From an uncultured Bacteroidales bacterium (lineage in GTDB: Bacteria > Bacteroidota > Bacteroidia > Bacteroidales > Porphyromonadaceae): a stretch of 64,000 bases of DNA. A program made the position numbers and the translations under genes. The stretch spans positions 35,590 through 99,589 of the forward strand of contig CABTZX010000002.1 in assembly GCA_902489445.1 (NCBI GenBank). The letters run 5' to 3'. Of this stretch, positions 1 through 8,074 are shown one piece after another. How positions within the stretch are numbered: position 1 is the first letter of the stretch; each line of letters begins with the position of its first letter. Under the pieces are notes generated by a model, which had not been told where the DNA came from, did not search any database, and saw nothing but the letters and a program-made list of their open reading frames with translations.

Positions 1-1613
1 ATAAGCGCATCTAAGGTGAGCACTTTTACCCCGGGAATTTTATCCGGAATCAGTTTACAAATTCGGTTCCGATCGCGTTGCGGCATTTGCTCAATGCGTC
101 CCATATCCTGAATAGCACTCTTTGCTTTCAGCTGTGAGAAGGTGACAATATGCGCCACTTTTTCCTTTCCGTACTTTTCCGTTACGTACTCCAGCACCTT
201 ATCGCGTCCGGTATCCTCGATATCAATATCGATATCCGGTAGAGAGGTACGATCCGGATTAAGGAAACGTTCAAACAGAAGGTCATACTTAATTGGGTCT
301 ATTCGCGTAATGTCCAACGTATAAGCTACCGCACTACCGGCTGCCGATCCACGCCCCGGACCGATGGAAACGCCCATCTTGCGAGCCGCTTTTATCAAAT
401 CCCACACCACAAGGAAGTAGGTGGGGAAGCCCATTCGGTTAATCGTTTCCAGCTCGAAATCCAATCGTTCGCGCACCACATCGGGCAGTGGTGTGCCGTA
501 GCGTTCGGCTGCTCCTACATCGGTTAGATGCTTTAGATACTCGGACGGCGTTTTAAACGGCTCCGGAATGGCAAATTCCGGCATTAAGGCATCGTGATTG
601 ATGGAGTAGAGCTCCACCTTTTCTAATATCTCTATAGTATTGGAAAGTACTTCGGGATGATCCTTGAAGATTTCGTTCATCTCTTCTTGGGTCTTAAACC
701 ACTCTTCGCCCGAATAGCTCATTCCCTTATCTTCATCCTCCGTAACCTCCATATCCGCAAGCTCTTTGCCCAAGCCTACACAGAGCAGGCGTTTGTGTAC
801 ATCGGCATCGTCGCGGTTGAGAAAATGTACGTCGTTGGTAGCGATAACCTTTACGCCGCATTTTGCGGCGAGTTCAAAGATTCCCTTATTAACGAGTAGC
901 TGCTTTTGATAGGTGTGCCGATTGTATCCTTTACGCGTGGTTTGATGCAGCTGTACTTCCAAATAGTAATCATCTCCGAAGATGTTTTTGAACCAGCGGA
1001 CGCTCTCTTCCGCCAAATCGAGCCTATTCCCCAAAATATGCTGCGGAACTTCTCCGGCAATGCAGGCACTCGATACAATAATCCCTTCGTGATACTTTTC
1101 CAACAGCTCCTTATCGATACGTGGCTTGTAGTATTCTCCCTCGGTAAACGAGAGCGAAACCATCTTCACTAAGTTTTCGTATCCACGGTAGTTCTTTGCA
1201 AGCAGAATGAGATGCCATCCGGAATTGTCGATGGATTTATTAGGTGCATACGGATTGGGTACATCCTTTTCCTTCAGCAGGCGGGAGCGTCGGGCGCAAT
1301 ACACCTCGCAGCCGATAATAGGTATGAAGAGTTGCTTTTTAAGTTCGGCAATTTTATTCTGAAGTTCAGTGGCATCGGCTGTATCACTCTCAGCCAATTT
1401 CGCTTCCAATTCACTTATTTGCCCGATTAGATCTTTATTGATATCGTTTACCTTATCCGTGAAATATTTGATGCCGTACATAACGCCGTGGTCGGTAATA
1501 GCCACGCCGCGCATGCCGTCTTGCCGAGCTTTGTCGATTATTTCCTCAATCGTGCAAAGTCCGTCTAAGGTTGAGTAGTGCGAATGCACATGTAAATGAA
1601 CAAAAGGCTCCAT
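1..1613 (-). CDS. dnaE: DNA polymerase III alpha subunit, 5' part only
   Basis: Catalytic subunit of the replicative DNA polymerase. The minus strand reads from ATG at 1613 and runs off the left edge, giving about 537 residues of a family that is usually 1100-1250 long. The N-terminal PHP domain starts at once (HLHVHSHYSTLDG, residues 6-18; ITDHG further on) and looks intact, so a metal-dependent proofreading activity is possible (inference). The polymerase part shows PGRGSAAGS near residue 418 and the catalytic acidic motif PDIDIDI near 457-465, where an Ile replaces the usual Phe. A -7/-33 promoter lies 128-160 bp upstream. It is transcribed away from the hemerythrin-LuxR operon, which ends upstream of it. 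Confidence 0.95.
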   Translation of the reverse strand, partial: MEPFVHLHVHSHYSTLDGLCTIEEIIDKARQDGMRGVAITDHGVMYGIKYFTDKVNDINKDLIGQISELEAKLAESDTADATELQNKIAELKKQLFIPIIGCEVYCARRSRLLKEKDVPNPYAPNKSIDNSGWHLILLAKNYRGYENLVKMVSLSFTEGEYYKPRIDKELLEKYHEGIIVSSACIAGEVPQHILGNRLDLAEESVRWFKNIFGDDYYLEVQLHQTTRKGYNRHTYQKQLLVNKGIFELAAKCGVKVIATNDVHFLNRDDADVHKRLLCVGLGKELADMEVTEDEDKGMSYSGEEWFKTQEEMNEIFKDHPEVLSNTIEILEKVELYSINHDALMPEFAIPEPFKTPSEYLKHLTDVGAAERYGTPLPDVVRERLDFELETINRMGFPTYFLVVWDLIKAARKMGVSIGPGRGSAAGSAVAYTLDITRIDPIKYDLLFERFLNPDRTSLPDIDIDIEDTGRDKVLEYVTEKYGKEKVAHIVTFSQLKAKSAIQDMGRIEQMPQRDRNRICKLIPDKIPGVKVLTLDAL

Positions 1614-1740
1614 ATAAAAGGTACGTTTAATTGTTAGTTTATCATACTTCCGACAATGGGATTGCCTGCTGAAGTATAAGCAGTTACGACAACGAGCGTG
1701 CGCTACTCGTTAAACAAACCGATACGTTATCGTAGCAGTG

Positions 1741-1773
1741 CAAAGGTACACCATTCGCACCCCCAAAGTCAAG
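1741..1773 (-). promoter_or_regulatory. Promoter of dnaE
   Basis: On the minus strand a Bacteroidota -7 box TACCTTTG (1741-1748) is preceded, after a 21-bp spacer, by CTTG (1770-1773), matching the -33 TTTG/TTG element. The implied leader is about 120 nt. Confidence 0.55.
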
Positions 1774-1865
1774 TATTTTGGCAACGACTTTTCAACATAC
1801 CACCGAGATGGGCTTATGGAGCCGGCTTTGCCAATTTAAGGCAGAAAAGAGCGTTTGAATCAGGA

Positions 1866-2456
1866 TTATCGGGTTTCGTCGATGCTGACCAAATTATTAG
1901 TAATAGCGTAGATGGTTAAGCCGCTCGGACTGTGGATTTGGAGCTTTTTGGCAATATTCCTTCGGTGTGTGACCACTGTGTGGATGGAAAGGGATAATTT
2001 ATCCGCTATTTCCTTGTTGGTGAATCCCTTTGCAACCAAAGTAACTACGTTTTCCTCACGCGGCGATAGGGTAGAGGTTTGGGGATTCTTATCGGGCGTT
2101 ACATCTAATTGTCTGTCAATTAGAGTAATGAGCGCCTCTTCAGTGCAGTTTACCGGTATGGATGCGCTGAAGCCCGTAAGCAACAAGTTTTGCATCCCAA
2201 AGTAGAGTAGCGCCACAAAACGCACTTTCCCGGCAACTTGCAAAAGCTTACCCTCCAATTTTGTGCCGCAAATCAACGGATTAACAAGCAGTAAATCCGG
2301 TTGGTGCAGCTCAATCATTTCCAAAAGCTCATCCGCTTCCGGATTGATCAGTACTTGTGTGCGGAACTTGTTGGCTCTGCGCAGCATTGCCTCGCATCCC
2401 AATGCCACAACGGGCATCGGGTCGGCAACCATTATTTTGGTGACAGTTCGTGTCAT
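1866..2456 (-). CDS. LuxR-type transcription regulator with degenerate receiver
   Basis: DNA-binding regulator of 196 residues. Residues about 128-175 form a LuxR helix-turn-helix (LSPREENVV...GFTNKEIADKLSLSIHTVVTHRRNI). The N-terminal part has the layout of a response-regulator receiver, but the acidic pair is reduced to a single Asp (ADP, residues 11-13) and the expected phospho-acceptor Asp is Asn59 (DLLLVNPLI), so phosphorylation is unlikely. It follows the hemerythrin gene by 9 bp and is probably cotranscribed. The arrangement recalls P. gingivalis CdhR (PG1237), a LuxR-type regulator of hemin uptake and community development. That equivalence is from memory and unproven. Confidence 0.85.
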   Translation of the reverse strand: MTRTVTKIMVADPMPVVALGCEAMLRRANKFRTQVLINPEADELLEMIELHQPDLLLVNPLICGTKLEGKLLQVAGKVRFVALLYFGMQNLLLTGFSASIPVNCTEEALITLIDRQLDVTPDKNPQTSTLSPREENVVTLVAKGFTNKEIADKLSLSIHTVVTHRRNIAKKLQIHSPSGLTIYAITNNLVSIDETR

Positions 2457-2465
2457 GATAGCAGG

Positions 2466-3212
2466 TTAAGCCCCTTTTTGGGCTTCCAAAAGGGAAATGA
2501 GCGGTATGAACAGATTGTCTTCCACGGCATTATGCGTGGCAAGGTCGTGCTCCGTTTCAAACAACTCATGTACCACAAAAGTAAAATCGTATCCTTTGCC
2601 GTCGGGATAGTACTTAATGAGGATATTCTTCAGCTCACTGATTTTTGCCTCAACCTTATCGTGCCGGCGACCGTAAACCCCTATATTATAGTGTTCGTCA
2701 TGTGCATTGAGGCTTCCTTCAAGCATCCTTTCGACGTAAGGAAATACCGTTTTGTTTTCGTATCCCATATGCTTCTTCACCTCTTCAACATATTCATCGA
2801 AAAAGCGCATAATTAGTACGGTAATTTCCTTCGGTCCATCCTTGATGGCAGCCGTTAGTTCCTTCCGAAGCAACGGCAAGCGATACGACAAAAAGTAATG
2901 ATGGCTTTGCTTCAAATATTCCATCAAGGCGACAGCCGACAGCTCCTCAGAGCCGTGTTGCATGATGTCGTTATAGTCGGCATCGTAAGCCACTACGTTG
3001 ATGGTTGCCAGTAGCGTTGGCGTATGTACCTTATTCTTATTGCTCACATCGCCGATGGTGGCATTATCGCCAAAACCTAAGGGGATACCGAAGCGCATCA
3101 TTACGAGCAGAATATCGTAGCATTCCAAAATAAGGTCGCTAACAGGGGTCTCGCTCGTGTAGTAACGAGCAGGCGAGGATACAACCGGGGGTTTTTTGTT
3201 ACACGTGTTCAT
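2466..3212 (-). CDS. Hemerythrin (HHE) domain protein, RIC/ScdA-like
   Basis: Protein of 248 residues with the spaced His/Glu pattern of a four-helix di-iron hemerythrin domain: HH at 104-105, HMGYE at 148-152, H184, and HNAVE at 227-231. The first 75 residues (LLVMMRFGIPLGFGD...) resemble the small N-terminal domain of RIC/ScdA iron-sulfur repair proteins, as in Bacteroides homologues. A role in sensing or relieving oxygen or nitric oxide stress is inferred from the family. It is first in a two-gene operon with the LuxR-type regulator, so the pair may couple di-iron chemistry to transcription. A -7 box lies about 70 bp upstream. Confidence 0.8.
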   Translation of the reverse strand: MNTCNKKPPVVSSPARYYTSETPVSDLILECYDILLVMMRFGIPLGFGDNATIGDVSNKNKVHTPTLLATINVVAYDADYNDIMQHGSEELSAVALMEYLKQSHHYFLSYRLPLLRKELTAAIKDGPKEITVLIMRFFDEYVEEVKKHMGYENKTVFPYVERMLEGSLNAHDEHYNIGVYGRRHDKVEAKISELKNILIKYYPDGKGYDFTFVVHELFETEHDLATHNAVEDNLFIPLISLLEAQKGA

Positions 3213-3282
3213 CTCGTTTTACTTCTTATGGAAAGTCCCTAACAACAGCTGAGTTGCTACTGAAACTTCCCTTTCCGTGTGG

Positions 3283-3290
3283 CAAAGATA
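3283..3290 (-). promoter_or_regulatory. -7 box of the hemerythrin-LuxR operon
   Basis: TATCTTTG on the minus strand, about 70 bp before the hemerythrin ATG, matches the Bacteroidota -7 consensus TAnnTTTG. No convincing -33 element was seen. Confidence 0.45.
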
Positions 3291-3353
3291 GCTTTTTTGA
3301 GCGTTTCGGTTAGGTAGAGTTGAATAGGTATCTACCTAATAGTATGTAGAAAT

Positions 3354-3427
3354 GTATATACCTTTCAGTTCATAGGTATATACATATGTAACGATACGTA
3401 TATACCTTTTGCTCGGAAGGTATATAC
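3354..3427. repeat. 22-bp-pitch GTATATAC array A1
   Basis: Four GTATATAC palindromes start at 3354, 3376, 3398 and 3420, exactly 22 bp apart, with about 14 bp of variable sequence between them. A related GTATCTAC lies at 3328. The array sits in the gap between the divergent hemerythrin operon and feoB. Confidence 0.85.
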
Positions 3428-3531
3428 ATTTGCCGCAACCGGGGTAACCCTTACGGATAACCTCTCTTGAGTACCTACTATTGGGTATACTCAATTGAGG
3501 CAATACGTGGATAAAAGCGGCAAACGCTTTG

Positions 3532-3539
3532 TATCTTTG
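3532..3539 (+). promoter_or_regulatory. -7 box immediately before feoB
   Basis: TATCTTTG ends only 6 nt before the ATG at 3546, which implies a leaderless or nearly leaderless mRNA. No -33 element at the right distance was seen, so this is moderate evidence. Confidence 0.4.
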
Positions 3540-3545
3540 CAAGCG

Positions 3546-6047
3546 ATGAAACTATCGGAACTACAACCTGGTCAGACAGCCCGCATCTTGTTTGTAGGCG
3601 GAAAGGGTGCATTTCGTAAACGTATTCTCGAAATGGGCTTCCTCCGTGGAAAGGAAGTAACCCTCTTGCAGGCAGCACCTATGCGCGATCCTCTCTATTT
3701 TAGGGTGATGGGCTACAATGTGTCCATGCGAGTCAAGGAGGCGGAGCTGATTGATGTGGAATTGCTCCCTGACGTGAGGGAAGAAGTTCCCTCCGATGAG
3801 CCGACAGTTCGCATCGAATCTACCACCTGTAGTAAAGCACCGAAGCAAACAGAGGTTGCTGCGCACGGAGGCAAACGGCCTTTTCTGCGCGTAGCGCTGG
3901 TGGGAAACCCCAATTGTGGTAAAACATCCATATTCAATGCTGCAAGCGGTGCGCACGAACGTGTAGGCAACTACAGTGGCGTTACCGTAGATGCTCAAAA
4001 AGGGCACTTCCGCCACGGTGGATACTCCATTGAGGTTGTGGATCTTCCCGGAAGCTATTCGCTTTCTCCCTACAGTCCGGAGGAACTTTTCATCCGTCAG
4101 TATTTGACGGACGAAGCCACCCGCCCCGATATCGTTATAGATGTTATCGATAGTGGCAATCTGGAGCGCAACCTCTACCTTACGATGCAGATTAAGGAAA
4201 TGGGACTGCGTATGGTGGTTGCCCTCAATATGCACGACGAACTGGAGGCAAGCAACGCCACCTTAGACGAGCAAACGCTTGCTATGTTGTTGGATACGCC
4301 GCTTATCCCCACGGTAGGCCGTACCGGTCGCGGTATAGACGAGCTTTTCGATGCAGCTATTGCACTACATCAAAAGCCCGCTTCCGAGGATCGCTATATA
4401 CGTATTCCGTACGGAACCAATATAGAGCCTTCCGTAAAGGAGTTGGGCGATAGCATTGAGCAACACCTTCGTTTGCCCGTGTTCATTTCATCGCGCTACG
4501 TGGCGGTTAAGCTGCTGGAGGGCGATAAAGAGGTGGAGCGGATGGTTTCAAAGGAACCTAAGGGCGCGTTTATCCTTTCGAAAGCTAAATACGAACGCGA
4601 AAAATGCCGCGATTTGTTGGGTGGAGGTGATGTGGAAACAGCCATCACCGATGCGCGATATGGCTTCATTTCAGGTGCATTGCGGGAAACATATCGTCCC
4701 GCTGTTCGGAGCAAACGGACCAAAACGGATCGTATCGATCACTGGCTCATCCATCGCTGGTGGGGATTCCCGCTCTTTATTATATTCATTGTGGCAATGT
4801 TTCAAGCCACATTTACGGTTGGTGCCTATCCGCAGTCATGGATTGAGCAATTTGTGGCTTGGCTGGGTGGTGTTATTTCCAATGCGATGCCTGCCGGTCC
4901 GCTCCGTGATTTGCTGGTGGATGGAGTAATTGGCGGTGTGGGCGGCGTTATTGTATTTCTGCCGCAAATCCTTATCCTTTATCTCTTTATATCGTTTATG
5001 GAGGATACCGGCTATATGGCGCGCGCCTCCTTTATTATGGATAAGCTGATGCACCGAATGGGCTTGCACGGGAAAAGCTTTATTCCGTTGATTATGGGTT
5101 TTGGGTGCAATGTGCCCGCCGTAATGGCAAGTAGAACCATCGAAAGCCCGCAGAGCCGCCTTATCACTGTGCTGGTTACGCCGCTGATGAGCTGCAGTGC
5201 GCGGCTTCCTATCTATTTGCTCTTGGCGGGTGCGTTCTTTCCGCATCATGCCGGGCTGGTGCTCTTCGCTTTGTATGCAGTAGGCGTGCTTTTAGCGGTA
5301 CTCTTGGCGCGGATTTTCCGTAAAACGCTCTTCAAGGAAGAAGATGTTCCTTTCGTGATGGAACTACCTCCGTACCGCGTCCCCACGTGGAAATCGCTTC
5401 TTATTCATATGTGGGAGAAGTCGAAGGAATATCTGCAAAAGATGGGTACTATCATCCTCGGCGCCTCTATCATTATTTGGGCTTTGGGATACTTTCCGCG
5501 TCACAACCTCGAACAACAAGCGGAAGCGCAGATTGCCCGCGTTGAAGCGAGCCAAACGCTTTCCACCGAACAGAAAAATGCACGGGTGGATGACCTGCGC
5601 GCCTCCTTCCGTAATGAGCAGCAACGCCAATCCTATTTGGGCAGAATAGGGTGCGCTATCGAGCCGGTAATGCAACCTCTCGGCTTCGATTGGAAGATGA
5701 GTATTGCCATTGTGAGCGGTTTGCCGGCTAAGGAAGTGGTGGTGAGCACTCTTGGTGTACTTTATACCGGTCAAGAGGCAGATAGCGACGAAGCTGAGTA
5801 TCGCCTATCGGAAAAGCTAAAGAACGATCGCAATTCCACGGGTGAGCCTACTTTTACCCCGCTCGTAGCGGTTTCCTTTATGCTTTTCGTGTTGCTGTAC
5901 TTCCCTTGCATCGCTACTATTGTAGCAATTGGGCGCGAATCCGGTAGCCGAAAGTGGGGCTTACTTACCATTGTGTACACTTGCCTGCTCGCCTGGATCG
6001 TTGCCTTTGTGGTCTACCAGTGTGGATTGCTGCTGGGATTAGGGTAG
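3546..6047 (+). CDS. feoB: Ferrous iron transporter FeoB with fused FeoA domain
   Basis: Inner-membrane Fe(II) transporter of 833 residues. Residues 1-75 are an FeoA (SH3-like) domain (MKLSELQPGQ...). The G domain follows, with G1 GNPNCGKT (120-127), G3 DLPGS (166-170) and G4 NMHD (228-231). From about residue 400 it is a polytopic membrane core. An in-frame TTG start at 3495 would add 17 residues, but the FeoA domain begins at the ATG at 3546 and a -7 box lies between the two, so 3546 is preferred. The FeoA fusion is known in Bacteroidota, including P. gingivalis FeoB1. A small Cys-rich Feo-associated protein follows downstream. Confidence 0.95.
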   Translation: MKLSELQPGQTARILFVGGKGAFRKRILEMGFLRGKEVTLLQAAPMRDPLYFRVMGYNVSMRVKEAELIDVELLPDVREEVPSDEPTVRIESTTCSKAPKQTEVAAHGGKRPFLRVALVGNPNCGKTSIFNAASGAHERVGNYSGVTVDAQKGHFRHGGYSIEVVDLPGSYSLSPYSPEELFIRQYLTDEATRPDIVIDVIDSGNLERNLYLTMQIKEMGLRMVVALNMHDELEASNATLDEQTLAMLLDTPLIPTVGRTGRGIDELFDAAIALHQKPASEDRYIRIPYGTNIEPSVKELGDSIEQHLRLPVFISSRYVAVKLLEGDKEVERMVSKEPKGAFILSKAKYEREKCRDLLGGGDVETAITDARYGFISGALRETYRPAVRSKRTKTDRIDHWLIHRWWGFPLFIIFIVAMFQATFTVGAYPQSWIEQFVAWLGGVISNAMPAGPLRDLLVDGVIGGVGGVIVFLPQILILYLFISFMEDTGYMARASFIMDKLMHRMGLHGKSFIPLIMGFGCNVPAVMASRTIESPQSRLITVLVTPLMSCSARLPIYLLLAGAFFPHHAGLVLFALYAVGVLLAVLLARIFRKTLFKEEDVPFVMELPPYRVPTWKSLLIHMWEKSKEYLQKMGTIILGASIIIWALGYFPRHNLEQQAEAQIARVEASQTLSTEQKNARVDDLRASFRNEQQRQSYLGRIGCAIEPVMQPLGFDWKMSIAIVSGLPAKEVVVSTLGVLYTGQEADSDEAEYRLSEKLKNDRNSTGEPTFTPLVAVSFMLFVLLYFPCIATIVAIGRESGSRKWGLLTIVYTCLLAWIVAFVVYQCGLLLGLG

Positions 6048-6405
6048 AAACAAATCAACTCAAAGCTACGTATAGAGCAAAAATCGCTTATAACAAGTTG
6101 CGTTTAGGATAGAAAGAAATGAACACTGAGCTACATGGAGGCCAAAGTGCGTTGCAGTTAGAGCAACAACCTGCAAGAACATGTTGCGTTTAGAATAGAA
6201 GCAAAAATGAACACTGAGCTACGAAAAGTACCAAGCCACATTGCAGTTGGAGAAAAATCGAGTAAAAACAAGTTGTGTTTAGAATAGAAGCAAATGAACA
6301 CTGAGCTACATGGAGGCCAAAGTGCGTTGCAGTTAGAGCAACAACCTGTAAGAACATGTTGCGTTTAGGATAGAAGCAAATGAACACTGAGCTACAAATG
6401 ATACT
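6045..6405 (+). repeat. Tandem repeat of 86-89 bp carrying a repeated start codon
   Basis: Units begin at 6045 (diverged), 6110, 6196, 6285 and 6371 (partial), giving lengths of about 65, 86, 89 and 86 bp. Each unit opens with TAGAA(G/A)(C/G)AAA and units 2-5 contain ATGAACACTGAGCTAC. Units 2 and 4 are almost identical. The last, partial unit supplies the start codon and first five codons of the Cys-rich gene at 6380. The first unit begins at the feoB stop codon. Units 2-4 each form a 24-26 codon mini-ORF starting MNTEL. Confidence 0.85.
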
Positions 6406-6544
6406 TGTTGTCGTTATTGTGGGCATAACGATCTTGGCGATTATCCGCAGGCTAATCTTCGTTTTTGGCAAACGATCCGGTAAGAATCGTCGAAACTCCT
6501 GCCACGGATGCTCCTGCTGTCCTATGCATCGCTCCCAACCCTAA
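6380..6544 (+). CDS. Small Cys-rich membrane protein associated with FeoB
   Basis: Protein of 54 residues: one hydrophobic helix (about residues 7-29, ILVVVIVGITILAII...), then a basic stretch and a Cys cluster near the end (C41, C44, C46, C47 in SCHGCSCCP). This is the layout of the FeoB-associated Cys-rich membrane proteins (Pfam FeoB_associated) encoded after feoB in many anaerobes. Those are thought to help assemble or gate the Feo transporter. The ATG at 6380 lies inside the last copy of the tandem repeat. Earlier copies of the same MNTEL start are followed by unrelated short frames. The family call is from layout and context. Confidence 0.75.
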   Translation: MNTELQMILVVVIVGITILAIIRRLIFVFGKRSGKNRRNSCHGCSCCPMHRSQP

Positions 6545-6776
6545 CCTAAGGGCGTCCCGCTCCGTCCCTTCCTTTTAAGCTTTCCTTGCTCTTCGTCTTG
6601 CGATAACCTGCGAGGCTATCCTAACTATGTCTCCTTCGATATTCCGCAAAGACAAGAAATCCTCACCTATTTTTCCCGATTTCGCAATAAGTAGGGAAAA
6701 CGGCTCGTTTTGCTTTGTTGCAGAGGAATGACCGGAATTCTTTGCGAGGTTTATTATGTGGTTGGGATGGGCAACT

Positions 6777-6808
6777 ATTGCTTTTCGGAGATGTTTGTAG
6801 TATCTTTG
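6777..6808 (+). promoter_or_regulatory. Promoter of the lysine fermentation locus
   Basis: -33 element ATTG (6777-6780), a 20-bp spacer, and -7 box TATCTTTG (6801-6808). The spacing fits the Bacteroidota sigma-ABfr consensus. Start of transcription would be near 6815, leaving a long leader before atoD. Confidence 0.65.
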
Positions 6809-6899
6809 CAACGCTTGTGCAAAAGTCGTTTTTACGATAGTGCCAAGTAGCTAAGGCGTATTCCCTTTATGTTGAGAGACGCGTCCGGCTTTGTTGTGT

Positions 6900-6935
6900 A
6901 ACCGATTCGGCAAATAGCTTATACCCGAAGCGGTT
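6900..6935 (+). promoter_or_regulatory. Hairpin in the atoD leader
   Basis: AACCG-A-TTCGG (6900-6910) can pair with CCGAA-G-CGGTT (6925-6935), giving ten base pairs around one mismatch with a 14-nt loop, 44 nt before the atoD start codon. It has no U-tract. No known riboswitch (lysine or cobalamin) was recognised in the leader. Confidence 0.35.
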
Positions 6936-6978
6936 GAAAAAGGAGAAGGAGACATAAAAGAACAAAAGGTATATATCC

Positions 6979-7623
6979 ATGAAAAAGAGTATCACGGTTG
7001 ACGAGTTAAAGAAGCACTTCTTTGACGGGATGACCATTATGGTAGGAGGCTTCCTCAATAATGCCTCACCGGCACATATTATTGATGCCATTATCGAAAG
7101 CGGAGTGAAAGATATTACGCTGATAGCGAACGACACCTCCTATCCGGACAGAGGCTGTGGCCGACTGATCGAAAAGAAGCTGGTCAAGAAGCTCATTGCT
7201 TCCCACATCGGGACCAACCCGCTGACGGGTCAACAGATGAACGAAGGAACGTTGGAAGTAGAATTTTCGCCACAGGGCACGTTAGCGGAACGCATTAGAG
7301 CAGCAGGTGCCGGATTGGGCGGCGTACTTACCCGCACCGGTTTAGCTACGGATGTGGAAAAAGGCAAAGAAAAGATTACTGTAGACGGCAAGGAGTATCT
7401 TTTGGAAAAACCGCTGCACGCAGACTTCGCTTTCCTTCAGGCTCAAGAAGGAGACGAAATGGGCAACTTGGTTTTCAAGGGAACGGCTCAGAACTTTCAG
7501 CCTTTGATGGCAATGGCAGCCGATAAAGTGGCAGTGGAAATAGAACATTTAGTTCCGGCGGGTAAAATAGCTCCCGAAGCAGTACATGTTCCCTCAATAT
7601 TAGTTACTTGGATCGTAAAATAA
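6979..7623 (+). CDS. atoD: Acetoacetate/butyrate CoA-transferase, alpha subunit
   Basis: Subunit A (214 residues) of a class I 3-oxoacid CoA-transferase. With AtoA it is expected to move CoA from butyryl-CoA to acetoacetate, releasing butyrate at the end of the lysine pathway. The N terminus (DGMTIMVGGFLNNASP) carries the typical Gly-rich CoA-transferase signature, and the EFSPQGTLAERIRAAGAGLGG region is characteristic of alpha subunits. It is the first gene of the lysine locus, directly upstream of kal (2-nt gap), whereas its partner atoA lies about 9 kb downstream after kamE. Such subunits are usually encoded side by side. Confidence 0.9.
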   Translation: MKKSITVDELKKHFFDGMTIMVGGFLNNASPAHIIDAIIESGVKDITLIANDTSYPDRGCGRLIEKKLVKKLIASHIGTNPLTGQQMNEGTLEVEFSPQGTLAERIRAAGAGLGGVLTRTGLATDVEKGKEKITVDGKEYLLEKPLHADFAFLQAQEGDEMGNLVFKGTAQNFQPLMAMAADKVAVEIEHLVPAGKIAPEAVHVPSILVTWIVK

Positions 7624-7625
7624 GT

Positions 7626-8021
7626 ATGGCAAATGCAAAATCAATGATCCGCTTAAGAATGTCGCAAGCGGATGCGCACTACGGAGGTAATTTGGTAGAT
7701 GGAGCACGTATGCTCCAGTTGTTTGGTGACGTGGCTACCGAGCTACTCATTATTCAGGATGGAGACGAAGGTCTTTTCTGCGCCTATGATTCCGTAGAAT
7801 TTCTGGCTCCCGTATTTTCGGGCGATTATATCGAAGCGGTAGGCGAAATCACACACGTAGGTAATAGTTCTCGTAAAATGACCTTCGAAGCATGTAAGGT
7901 TATTGCTCCGCGTACGGATATAAGCGCTTCTGCTGCCGATGTACTGGCGGAACCCATCGTAGTATGCCGGGCAACCGGAACTTGCGTTGTGCCTAAGAAG
8001 TGTCAGCGTAAGAACGCATAA
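7626..8021 (+). CDS. kal: 3-aminobutyryl-CoA ammonia-lyase
   Basis: Small hot-dog-fold enzyme (131 residues) that removes ammonia from L-3-aminobutyryl-CoA to give crotonyl-CoA in lysine fermentation. The stretch MIRLRMSQADAHYGGNLVDG and the later VEFLAPVFSGDYIEAVGEI and GNSSRKMTFEA match the Kal proteins of Fusobacterium and Clostridium as remembered. The ATG at 7626 comes 2 nt after the atoD stop; a TTG further upstream would overlap atoD and add only six residues. The position between atoD and kce fits the pathway order. Confidence 0.92.
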   Translation: MANAKSMIRLRMSQADAHYGGNLVDGARMLQLFGDVATELLIIQDGDEGLFCAYDSVEFLAPVFSGDYIEAVGEITHVGNSSRKMTFEACKVIAPRTDISASAADVLAEPIVVCRATGTCVVPKKCQRKNA

Positions 8022-8074
8022 ACGAGCGTTATACCACAACGCATTATACTTATTGTAAAAAGAGATCGACGTAA

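Larger units (their letters stand above)
3213..3545. other. Intergenic region between the hemerythrin operon and feoB
   Basis: Divergent intergenic region of 333 bp. It holds the promoter of the hemerythrin operon (3283-3290), one 22-bp-pitch GTATATAC array (3354-3427) and the feoB -7 box (3532-3539). No gene is supported here. Confidence 0.6.
6545..6978 (+). other. Non-coding leader region of the lysine locus
   Basis: Region of 434 bp with no supported gene. It holds a promoter (6777-6808) and an implied 5' leader of about 165 nt before atoD, with a hairpin at 6900-6935. Confidence 0.5.

Noticed and set aside
3354..3427. CRISPR array (short repeat with variable spacer)
   Set aside because: The constant part is only about 8-13 bp, the unit 22 bp, and there are no cas genes. 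The core itself is palindromic and varies between loci, unlike CRISPR repeats.
3495..3545. TTG start extending FeoB by 17 residues
   Set aside because: The extension crosses the -7 box and precedes the conserved FeoA start; the ATG at 3546 is better.
6815..6978. Lysine or cobalamin riboswitch before atoD
   Set aside because: The conserved boxes of these classes were not recognised; only a simple hairpin is visible.
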